A DNA stretch of 64,000 nucleotides from Dialister sp. UBA7295 (lineage in GTDB: Bacteria; Bacillota; Negativicutes; Veillonellales; Dialisteraceae). Below are positions 31,815-39,214 of this stretch, piece by piece. A model generated the notes under the pieces. The model saw nothing but the letters and a program-made list of their open reading frames with translations. It did not search any database and was not told the DNA's origin. Each line of letters begins with the position of its first letter. The first letter of the stretch is position 1. The position numbers and the translations under genes are program-made. The DNA lies in the NCBI GenBank assembly GCA_002471975.1, contig DKQZ01000032.1:74074-138073 (forward strand), given 5' to 3'.

Positions 31815-32644
31815 TCGGCGTCCGCTTTAAGCCGGCAGGTAAAATTTATTATTTCGATTCCAATCATCTTGATATTCATCTGGATGACGGGGTCATTGTG
31901 GAGACTTCCAGGGGGCTGGAATACGGGAATGTAGTGCTAATCCCCAAAAATCCGGTTACGGATGCGGAAGCGCCTTTTAAACCGGCTGTCCGGAAAGCTA
32001 CTATCAAAGATCTTGCCCAGCTCGAGAGGAATAAGGCAAGAGAAAAGTCTGCTTTTGATATCTGCCTGAAGAAAATCGAGAAATTCAAAATACCGATGAA
32101 ACTGCTTCGGGCTGAATATACTTTTGACCGCAATAAAATCGTATTCTTCTTTACTTCGGATGGAAGGGTCGATTTTCGTGAACTGGTCAAGGAACTGGCC
32201 TCCGTATTTCATACAAGGATTGAGCTTCGCCAGGTGGGCGTAAGGGATGAGGCCAAGCAGGTTTCCGGCATCGGTTCCTGCGGCCGCCCGCTCTGCTGTG
32301 CCACTTTCCTTGGGGATTTCGCCCCGGTTTCCATTAAAATGGCCAAGAATCAGGGATTATCCCTGAATCCGTCCAAAATTTCCGGCGTCTGCGGGAGGCT
32401 CATGTGCTGTCTTCGGTATGAAAATGATATGTATGAAGGCACCGGCAGCAAAAAGAAAAAAAGCTGCCCCATGGATCGGAATAATGGCAAGAACTTCCGC
32501 GTAGGCATGAAAGTCATTACCGATGAAGGCAGCGGTCAGGTACTCTATGTGAACAGCCAGAAGCATACAGTGAAAGTCCAGCTGGAAGGACAGAAAACGA
32601 AAATTCTGCCCTGGGATTCTGTGGAACAGGAAGAAAATGACTGA
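31802..32644 (+). CDS. ricT: PSP1-domain protein RicT (YaaT)
   Basis: In Bacillus RicT forms the Y-complex with RicA and RicF that carries iron-sulphur clusters and steers RNase Y processing and phosphorelay. The 280 residues contain the PSP1 core (VVETSRGLEYGNVV, DFRELVKELASVFHTRIELRQVGVRDEAK) and the conserved cysteine clusters GSCGRPLCC and GVCGRLMCCLRYE. It overlaps holB and is overlapped by the methyltransferase gene, as in the Bacillus holB-ricT-yabA-yabB order, but yabA is missing here. Confidence 0.92.
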   Translation: MDQVIGVRFKPAGKIYYFDSNHLDIHLDDGVIVETSRGLEYGNVVLIPKNPVTDAEAPFKPAVRKATIKDLAQLERNKAREKSAFDICLKKIEKFKIPMKLLRAEYTFDRNKIVFFFTSDGRVDFRELVKELASVFHTRIELRQVGVRDEAKQVSGIGSCGRPLCCATFLGDFAPVSIKMAKNQGLSLNPSKISGVCGRLMCCLRYENDMYEGTGSKKKKSCPMDRNNGKNFRVGMKVITDEGSGQVLYVNSQKHTVKVQLEGQKTKILPWDSVEQEEND

Positions 32645-33386
32645 CTGGAAATTAAAGGAAGGGGAACGCCTGGATGATCTGGTCCGGGACGGCATGAAAC
32701 TCATCCAGAGGCCGGACCAGTTCTGCTTTTCCATCGATTCCGTGCTTCTGGCCCATTATCCTCAAATCAGGGCCAGAGACCGTATTGTGGATCTTGGAAC
32801 CGGTACCGGAGTGATCTCCCTTTTGGCTTCGGCTCTGGGGGGAAAGGATATAACGGCCATTGAGGTGAATCCCGTGATGGCAGACCTGGCGAGAAGGAAT
32901 GTGTCCGGGAATCATAAAGAGGGGATCATCCATGTACTGGAAGCGGACTACCGGGAGGCAGGGAAATACTTTCCTTCCGGTTCCTTTTCGCTTGTCTTTG
33001 TGAATCCGCCTTACCGGGAAGTGGGAAGCGGCAGGATGAGTGAGAGCCATGGCATTGCTTCCGCCAGTTATGAATTGAATGCCACACTGGAAGAAGTGTT
33101 TAAAACATCCCAATACCTCCTCAAATACGGTGGGCGTATGGCTATGGTCCATCGGGCAGACCGGCTTGCCGACCTGATTTCTATTGGCAGGAAATATGGT
33201 ATGGAACCCAAAAGGCTTCGGCTCATCTATGCCAGAAAAGGGCACCATGCGGTCCGCGTGCTTTTGGAATGGAAATATGGAGGCCATGCGGAACTGGCGA
33301 TAGAACCGCCGCTTCTGCTTCATCATCCGGATGGGTCCTACACCGATGAAGTACTGGCTATCTATGGGAAGGAGTCAAATGAATGA
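32637..33386 (+). CDS. TrmN6/YfiC-like adenine-N6 methyltransferase
   Basis: SAM-dependent methyltransferase of 249 residues. Motif I is VDLGTGTGVISLLA near 46 and the catalytic NPPY sits in FVNPPYREVG near 122, the signature of enzymes that methylate an exocyclic amine; relatives in this gene position (Bacillus YabB, E. coli YfiC) methylate A37 of tRNA(Val). Start overlaps ricT by eight bases. The GIY-YIG gene (yazA) that usually lies before rsmI is absent. Confidence 0.87.
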   Translation: MTDWKLKEGERLDDLVRDGMKLIQRPDQFCFSIDSVLLAHYPQIRARDRIVDLGTGTGVISLLASALGGKDITAIEVNPVMADLARRNVSGNHKEGIIHVLEADYREAGKYFPSGSFSLVFVNPPYREVGSGRMSESHGIASASYELNATLEEVFKTSQYLLKYGGRMAMVHRADRLADLISIGRKYGMEPKRLRLIYARKGHHAVRVLLEWKYGGHAELAIEPPLLLHHPDGSYTDEVLAIYGKESNE

Positions 33387-34224
33387 ACTGAAACCGGGCA
33401 CCCTTTACCTGGTGCCTACGCCTATCGGAAATTTATCCGATGTAACGGAGCGTTCTGTAGAAATATTAAAAGGGGCAGACATTATAGCTGCAGAGGATAC
33501 GAGACATACCAGAATTCTTCTGGACCATCTTGGAATATCAAAAAATCCCGTATCCTATCATGAACATAATAAAAAAGAGGCGGGACCAAAGCTTATTGAA
33601 GAATTAAAAGCGGGTCGTTCCGTGGCCCAGGTGAGCGATGCGGGGATGCCTGTCATCTCAGATCCCGGGGCGGATCTGGTGAGACTTGCTCTTTCTGAAA
33701 ATATTCCGGTCATACCGCTTCCGGGACCCAATGCGGCATTGACTGCACTTGTCGCTTCAGGGCTTGATGCAAGGCAGTTCGTTTTTATCGGATTTCTTCC
33801 GAAAATCACAGCCAAACAGAAAAAGCTCCTTTCCGATATCAGCCGCATTCCTTTCACACTCATTTTCTATGAGGCCCCGCACAGACTGAAGGATACGCTG
33901 GATACGCTTCTGAAATATCTGGGGAACCGCAGGGCAGTGACTGCCAGGGAACTGACAAAAAAATTTGAGTCCTTTCATCGGGGAACGCTGGAATCTATCC
34001 GTCTTCATGCGGATGAGGAAGAACCAAGAGGAGAATATGTGGTACTGGTGGAAGGCTGGAATGAATCCATGGAAACGGTAGAAGAGAATCAGTCATCCTG
34101 GCAGGAAGAAGCCCTGAAGCAGGCTGAAACACTTCCACTGAAAGAAGCGGCTCGCAGGGTTTCAGGAAAATTCAATATGTCCCGCCGGGAAATATACCAG
34201 TTTCTGCTGGAAAATAAAAAATAA
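33379..34224 (+). CDS. rsmI: 16S rRNA (cytidine1402-2'-O)-methyltransferase
   Basis: Methylates the ribose of C1402 in 16S rRNA. The 281 residues are of the tetrapyrrole-methylase fold: LYLVPTPIGNLSDVTERSVE at the start, AAEDTRHTRILLDHL, VSDAGMPVISDPGADLV, PLPGPNAALTALVASG and FYEAPHRLKDTL. ATG 33379 lies five bases after AAGGAG and within the end of the methyltransferase gene; the longer frame upstream is not homologous. It is the last gene of the holB unit; no strong terminator follows. Confidence 0.95.
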   Translation: MNELKPGTLYLVPTPIGNLSDVTERSVEILKGADIIAAEDTRHTRILLDHLGISKNPVSYHEHNKKEAGPKLIEELKAGRSVAQVSDAGMPVISDPGADLVRLALSENIPVIPLPGPNAALTALVASGLDARQFVFIGFLPKITAKQKKLLSDISRIPFTLIFYEAPHRLKDTLDTLLKYLGNRRAVTARELTKKFESFHRGTLESIRLHADEEEPRGEYVVLVEGWNESMETVEENQSSWQEEALKQAETLPLKEAARRVSGKFNMSRREIYQFLLENKK

Positions 34225-34291
34225 TCCGGATAAATATAAAAATATAACCTTTTCGTTACATCAGGCTGTTTTTTATATTTCCTTTTGGAGT

Positions 34292-34297
34292 TATAAT
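34292..34297 (+). promoter_or_regulatory. -10 element of metG-tatD
   Basis: Perfect TATAAT at 34292-34297, 57 bases before metG; the -35 region is only T-rich. The 129 bases between rsmI and metG show no T-box motif. Confidence 0.45.
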
Positions 34298-34353
34298 AAA
34301 ACCATTGCTAAAAGACGATATCGTTTCATCTATAGAGAGAGGAGTCATTTTTT

Positions 34354-36300
34354 ATGAGTGAAAAACCAGCGTACTACATCACCACACCGATTTATTACCC
34401 GAGCGCGAAGCTTCACATCGGCCATACCTACTGTACATCCATTGCCGACAGCATTGCCCGCTTTAAACGGCTTGACGGCTATGACGTTTTCTTCCTGACC
34501 GGCAGCGATGAACATGGACAGAAAATCGAGCAGAAAGCGGAAGAAGCGGGAGTTACGCCGATTCAGTATGTAGATGGTATTGTTGCCCTCTTCAAGCAGC
34601 TCTGGAAAGAACTGAATATCTCCAATGATGATTTCATCAGGACTACGGAAGAACGTCATAAGAAAGTAGTCCAGATGCTTTTCCAGCGGGCCTATGACAA
34701 GGGAGATATCTATCTTGGAAAATATGAAGGCTGGTACTGCATACCGGACGAAACCTTCTGGCCGGAAAACAAACTGACCCCTGATCATATCTGCCCGGAC
34801 TGCGGCCGCCCGCTGCAGAGAGTCAGTGAAGATGCCTATTTCTTCAAAATGTCCAAGTATGCGGACCAGTGGATGAAATATATCGAAGAACATCCGGATT
34901 TCATCCAGCCGGAATCCAGAAGAAATGAAATGATCCAGTTCGTCAAGAGCGGCCTGGAAGATCTCTGCGTATCCAGAACTTCCTTCTCCTGGGGCATTCC
35001 CGTGCCTTTTGATCCCAAACATGTGGTTTATGTATGGTTTGATGCCCTCGTTAACTACCTGACTGCAGCAGGCATTGTGGACGATCCTGAAAAATTTAAA
35101 AAATTCTGGCCTGCCGACGTTCATCTGGTAGGGAAGGAAATTGTCCGTTTCCATACCATCATCTGGCCAATCATGCTCATGAGCCTTGGCATTGAACTGC
35201 CGAAAAAAGTGTATGGTCATGGCTGGCTCATCGTGGACGGCGAAAAAATGTCCAAGTCAAAAGGCAATGTCATTGATCCGATTCCCCTTTTACAGGAATT
35301 TGGCTCCGATGCCATCCGCTATTATCTGCTGAATGATATCCAGCTGGGACAGGATGGCAATTTCAGCCGTGATCGTCTGATTAACCGCATCAATTCCGAT
35401 CTTTCCAATGATCTGGGCAATCTCCTCTACAGAACCCTCTCCATGGCAGCCAAATATAACAAAGGCGTACTCCATAAAGGGGATGCTTCCGCAGACCCGT
35501 CCATTGCAGCCGCATCGGCAGAAGTGGAAAAGAATGCGGCCGAAACGCTGAAAACTTTCCGCGAAAATATGGATAACTGGAAAATCAACGATGCCATCCG
35601 TGCCGTATGGACTTTTATCCGTTCCCTCAATAAATATATCGATGTGACCATGCCCTGGTCCCTGGGCAAAGACCCTGCCAAACAGCCGCTGCTGGATGCT
35701 GTCCTTTATCATCTCTGTGAAGGACTCCGCTATGTTTCCCTTATGGCTGAACCGGTAATCCCGATTGCATCCGAAAAAATCTGGAACCAGCTGGGCCTTG
35801 AAAACTTCAAAGATGCATCCTTTAAAGACCTCGTGTGGGGAGGCATTCCGGACGGAACCCTGACTCATAAGGGCGAGCAGATTTTCCCGCGCATTGAAAT
35901 CGAAGAAGAAGAAGCAAAGCCGGCTCCGAAGAAGGAAAAGAAAGCCCAGAAGAAAGAAAATTCCAAAGAGGAAAAAGAAGCATCCATTTCCGTAGATGAT
36001 TTCTTTAAAACAGACCTTCGCGTCGCAGAAATCCTTACCGCAGAAAAAGTGGAAAAATCAAAAAAACTGATCAAGATGACCGTTACCCTTGGCGGTGATG
36101 ACAGGAGAACCGTGGTCAGCGGTATTTCCGAATACTACAAACCGGAGGAACTCATTGGAAAGCATGTCATTTTCGTATCCAACCTGAAACCGGCCAAACT
36201 GATGGGCATCGAATCCCAGGGAATGATTCTTGCGGCTTCGAAAGATGACAAACTTGAAGTGCCTTTTGTCGATATGCCTGCAGGCAGCAAGGTCAAATAA
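34354..36300 (+). CDS. metG: Methionyl-tRNA synthetase
   Basis: Charges tRNA(Met). The 648-residue class I synthetase has the HIGH motif in YPSAKLHIGHTY, a connective-peptide Cys (WYCIPDE) and CPDCGRP zinc segment, KMSKSKGN as KMSKS motif near 299, and after a Lys/Glu-rich linker (residues 525-545) a C-terminal EMAP/Trbp111-like tRNA-binding domain (FFKTDLRVAEILTAEKVEKS). AGAGGAG is rather far (11 bases) from the ATG. Its TAA overlaps the tatD ATG by one base. Confidence 0.96.
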   Translation: MSEKPAYYITTPIYYPSAKLHIGHTYCTSIADSIARFKRLDGYDVFFLTGSDEHGQKIEQKAEEAGVTPIQYVDGIVALFKQLWKELNISNDDFIRTTEERHKKVVQMLFQRAYDKGDIYLGKYEGWYCIPDETFWPENKLTPDHICPDCGRPLQRVSEDAYFFKMSKYADQWMKYIEEHPDFIQPESRRNEMIQFVKSGLEDLCVSRTSFSWGIPVPFDPKHVVYVWFDALVNYLTAAGIVDDPEKFKKFWPADVHLVGKEIVRFHTIIWPIMLMSLGIELPKKVYGHGWLIVDGEKMSKSKGNVIDPIPLLQEFGSDAIRYYLLNDIQLGQDGNFSRDRLINRINSDLSNDLGNLLYRTLSMAAKYNKGVLHKGDASADPSIAAASAEVEKNAAETLKTFRENMDNWKINDAIRAVWTFIRSLNKYIDVTMPWSLGKDPAKQPLLDAVLYHLCEGLRYVSLMAEPVIPIASEKIWNQLGLENFKDASFKDLVWGGIPDGTLTHKGEQIFPRIEIEEEEAKPAPKKEKKAQKKENSKEEKEASISVDDFFKTDLRVAEILTAEKVEKSKKLIKMTVTLGGDDRRTVVSGISEYYKPEELIGKHVIFVSNLKPAKLMGIESQGMILAASKDDKLEVPFVDMPAGSKVK

Positions 36301-37067
36301 TGGGACTTTTTGATACCCATGCCCATCTCTATGACAAAGCCTTCGACAGGGACCGGGATCAACTGATTCCAGCGCTTTTCAAGTCTCTGGACTATATTGT
36401 GATTCCATCGGAGGATTTGGAGACAAGCCGGAAAGCCGTGGCTCTTGCGGAAACTTACGATCCTCTGTATGCAGCCGTGGGCATTCATCCCCAGGTGACA
36501 AAAGATGCCAGTGAAGAAATTCTCCGGAAAATAGGGGACCTGGCCCTGTCCCATCCGAAGGTGAAAGCCATAGGGGAAATCGGCCTTGACTATTATTACC
36601 TCTATACGGACAAGGAAATCCAGAAGGAATGGTTCGCCCGCCAGATTGAGCTGGCTAAAGATTTGAATCTTCCTTTCCTGATTCATGACCGGGAGGCCCA
36701 TGGGGATACCCTTTCCATTCTGAAGGAACATAAGAGCCCTGCCATGAGAGGAATCCTTCATTGCTTTTCCGGGAGCCTGGAAACAGCAAAAGAACTGATC
36801 AGGCTTGGCTTCTATATATCCTTTGCCGGGCCTGTCGTATTTCCCCGGAGCATCAGGCTGAAAGAAGTGGCTGCTGCCCTGCCGCTGGAGCGAATCCTGA
36901 TCGAGACCGACAGTCCCTACCTGACTCCTCCTCCCAATCGGGGAAAACGGAACGATCCATCCAATGTGTATTATGTGGCAGAAGAACTGGCCCGTCTGAA
37001 AAAACTTCCCGTTGAAGAAATCATAAGCCGTACCAGGGAAAATGCCATTCGCATTTATGACATTTAA
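36300..37067 (+). CDS. tatD: TatD-family metal-dependent DNase
   Basis: TIM-barrel hydrolase, shown in relatives to be a 3'-5' exonuclease or tRNA-processing enzyme. The 255 residues have all metal ligands: FDTHAHLYD, GEIGLDYYY, LIHDREAHGD, ILHCFSGSLETA and ETDSPYLTPPPNRGKRN. It is translationally coupled to metG, the normal Firmicute neighbour, and closed by a terminator. Confidence 0.95.
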   Translation: MGLFDTHAHLYDKAFDRDRDQLIPALFKSLDYIVIPSEDLETSRKAVALAETYDPLYAAVGIHPQVTKDASEEILRKIGDLALSHPKVKAIGEIGLDYYYLYTDKEIQKEWFARQIELAKDLNLPFLIHDREAHGDTLSILKEHKSPAMRGILHCFSGSLETAKELIRLGFYISFAGPVVFPRSIRLKEVAAALPLERILIETDSPYLTPPPNRGKRNDPSNVYYVAEELARLKKLPVEEIISRTRENAIRIYDI

Positions 37068-37070
37068 CAG

Positions 37071-37096
37071 AACCTCCTCACTATGGGGAGGTTTTT
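37071..37096 (+). terminator. Terminator of metG-tatD
   Basis: Nine-pair stem (37071-37079 with 37085-37093, one G-T pair), five-base loop, T tract. Confidence 0.85.
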
Positions 37097-37125
37097 TGAT
37101 GAAAATTTACCGGATATGGTATAGT
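37096..37125 (+). promoter_or_regulatory. Promoter of the CAT-like gene and mazG
   Basis: TTGATG (37096-37101), 18-base spacer, extended -10 TGG-TATAGT (37120-37125). The transcribed leader is about 100 bases long. Confidence 0.6.
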
Positions 37126-37228
37126 AGAATCAAAGATAAAAACCTGGAGCACCCTGGCCGGTGAAGAACAATATTCGAAAAATTATGTTCCGGCAAGAGG
37201 ATGATTTTGGAAAAGGAACGTGAAGAGC

Positions 37229-37861
37229 ATGGGATTTACAATCATTGACAGGAGCAAATGGCCGAGAGAAGAATATTTTCGGTATTTTCTGAGGGCGGTA
37301 CCCTGCATGTACAGCATGACGGTGCAGCTGGACGTCACCCCGATTATGAGACAGCACGCCCGCCCCTATCCGGCCATGCTGTATTTTCTCTCAGTGGTGG
37401 AAAACAGGCATAAAGAATACAGGATCGCTTTCAATGAACAGGGAGAACTGGGATATTATGATGTGGTCCATCCGAGCTATACAGTCTTTCATCGGGATGA
37501 TCATACTTTTTCCAGCCTCTGGACCGAATACAATGAAGATTATCGAATCTTTCTGGATTCTTATGAACGGGATACCACCCTTTATGGGGATAATCGGGGG
37601 CTCTTTGGGAAACCGGGACGTCCGGCGAACCTTTTTCCTGTTTCCGTCATTCCCTGGGTGAACTATGAATCCCTCCATCTGAGCTTTCCGAGAGCTTTCC
37701 GTTATTTTATCCCCATGTATACCCTTGGCCGTCTTCACAGGAAAAGAAGTCATTATTATATGCCTCTCGCCCTGGAAGTTCATCACGCAGTCTGCGATGG
37801 ATATGATGCCGGGGCCATCATCAGGGAAATACAGTCCCTCATCAATGACTGGAAAGGATGA
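37229..37861 (+). CDS. Chloramphenicol acetyltransferase-like protein
   Basis: The 210 residues belong to the CAT fold: FTIIDRSKWPREEYFRYF at the N-terminus, ALRYPAMLYF-like core (PYPAMLYFLSVV) and the catalytic EVHHAVCDGYDAG near residue 190 (His and Asp of the HHxxxDG motif). CATs are trimeric acetyl-CoA-dependent O-acetyltransferases, but many chromosomal members act on unknown substrates, so resistance should not be assumed. ATG 37229 matches the family start; GTG 37220 is the alternative. The stop overlaps the mazG ATG (ATGA), so it is coupled to mazG. Confidence 0.82.
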   Translation: MGFTIIDRSKWPREEYFRYFLRAVPCMYSMTVQLDVTPIMRQHARPYPAMLYFLSVVENRHKEYRIAFNEQGELGYYDVVHPSYTVFHRDDHTFSSLWTEYNEDYRIFLDSYERDTTLYGDNRGLFGKPGRPANLFPVSVIPWVNYESLHLSFPRAFRYFIPMYTLGRLHRKRSHYYMPLALEVHHAVCDGYDAGAIIREIQSLINDWKG

Positions 37862-38607
37862 ATCTCATGAATACGAAACAACTGCTTTCCCTTCTGGAAG
37901 AAAAAGGACTTCTTTCGGAAAATGATTATTTTTCTGTTGTCAGCGGGAGCAGGGCAGATATTGTCTCCCTGACCGGACGGGAGCTCCTCATCCTGAAGGA
38001 TTGCAGCAGAAACGATGCGGAAATCCTGATCAAAAGGCTGCTCAGGGTATTTCAGGATGCGACGCCCCTTCTGGTTCTTGACAATGAAAATGTTCTCCGT
38101 ATTTCCATAAAAGATTTTAATAATTATCCGGTCAAAAAGGAAATTACTGTTCTTTTTGACGGAAGGAAAGCGAAGGCCAGGGAGGCCCTGCCTTACTCCT
38201 TCGAGGCTATAGACAGGACTGTGCATACCCTGCTTGCTCCGGGAGGCTGCCCCTGGGACAGGGCGCAGGATCATCAGTCCATGCGTACCTATGTCCTGCA
38301 GGAAGCTTTCGAGACCATCGATGCTATCGATAAAAATGACATGGTCAATCTCAAAGAGGAACTGGGGGATGTCCTGTTTCAGATTGTATTTCATTCCGTA
38401 CTGGCAGAAAAAGAAGGATTTTTTACGCTGCAGGATGTCATTGACGGGATTTCCGATAAAATGATCCTCCGTCATCCTTTCGTATTTAAGAAAGAAGGGA
38501 AAGATAGCTATGCATCTTCCCCGGAAGCGTGGGAAAAACGTAAAAGAATTGAAAAAAACAGGAAATACCTGTTTTCCGGTGTGCCAAAGAGCTTGCATTG
38601 TATATAA
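37858..38607 (+). pseudogene. mazG: mazG, 5' part (interrupted by insertion)
   Basis: MazG hydrolyses nucleoside triphosphates to monophosphate and pyrophosphate (house-cleaning). This part encodes 249 residues: an N-terminal region of about 115 residues that I do not recognise, then the first MazG domain with GGCPWDRAQDHQSMR (131-143), the metal-binding pattern QEAFE (148-152) and EELGDVLF (167-174). It runs on through YLFSGVPKSL, the well-conserved VPKSLPALL motif, then ends after three foreign residues (HCI) at a stop. Codons from 38596 on belong to inserted DNA. The missing 3' part is at 43499-43861. The catalytic domain is intact, so a truncated enzyme might still work. Confidence 0.88.
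38593..38596 (+). repeat. TTGC at the left junction of the mazG insertion
   Basis: The last mazG codon (TTG, Leu) plus C. The same four bases recur at 43499-43502 at the right junction, in the matching reading-frame position. It may be a short target duplication, or simply shared sequence. Confidence 0.4.
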
Positions 38608-38656
38608 TAGAAGTATATATTATTTAATACATTATGATATGAAAGGAAGAAGGTTT

Positions 38657-39100
38657 ATGGAAGAAATAAGGTTTGAAAGGGTTAAATATGCTCCTGAAGG
38701 TATCCAACTCCCGGTAAGAAGCACAAAAGACGCTGCCGGTTATGACTTTTACTGCCCATATGACGTGGAGATTCCACCGGATGAAATCGTGATTATAAGG
38801 ACTTATATAAAGGCAAAGTTCCCACCGGATATGGTGCTTATGATTTTTGACAGATCTTCTTATGGAATCAAAAGACGATTAATGCTGCCCAATAATGTTT
38901 TTATCATAGACGCAGACTTTTATGGCAATGAAAAGAATGATGGAAACATAACTATTCCTGTGTATAACTTTGGGAAAGAAACCCAAGTCATAAAGGCCGG
39001 TGAACGGTTTGCTCAGGGAGTCTTTACAAAGTTCTATAAGACCATTGATGACCATGCCACGGGAGTAAGAAAAGGAGGTATAGGAAGTACAGGAAAATAG
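38657..39100 (+). CDS. dut: dUTPase (dUTP diphosphatase) family protein
   Basis: Hydrolyses dUTP to dUMP, keeping uracil out of DNA. The 147 residues show all five trimeric dUTPase motifs: AGYDF (1), FDRSSYGIK (2, usually RSSLG), IIDADFYGN (3), AGERFAQGVF (4) and GVRKGGIGSTGK (5). Motif 3 has DADFYGN in place of the usual D-x-D/G-YRG; the chain is short like phage and mobile-element dUTPases. ATG 38657 follows AAAGGAAGAAGG. It is the first gene inside the mazG insertion and its AT-rich codon use differs from the neighbours. Confidence 0.85.
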   Translation: MEEIRFERVKYAPEGIQLPVRSTKDAAGYDFYCPYDVEIPPDEIVIIRTYIKAKFPPDMVLMIFDRSSYGIKRRLMLPNNVFIIDADFYGNEKNDGNITIPVYNFGKETQVIKAGERFAQGVFTKFYKTIDDHATGVRKGGIGSTGK

Positions 39101-39103
39101 CAA

Positions 39104-39214
39104 AAATAGTTGACAAATTCGGGGGGGTAGTACTATATCTACAGATAGCATGACAGATGCCTCTGTGGGTTTAAACACATAGTCCTTAACAGGAGGTATT
39201 TATCATGCGAAAAA
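39104..39214 (+). repeat. Adhesin promoter/leader, copy A, with G7 tract
   Basis: TTGACA (39110-39115) and TATATC (39134-39139) are 18 bases apart, and the spacer holds seven consecutive Gs (39121-39127). Downstream follow a 16-base block (39143-39158), a TTTAAA-centred dyad near 39170-39177, an AGGAGGT ribosome-binding site and the codons for MRKN. The same element recurs at 43149-43249. Gain or loss of a G would change the -35/-10 spacing. Confidence 0.8.
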
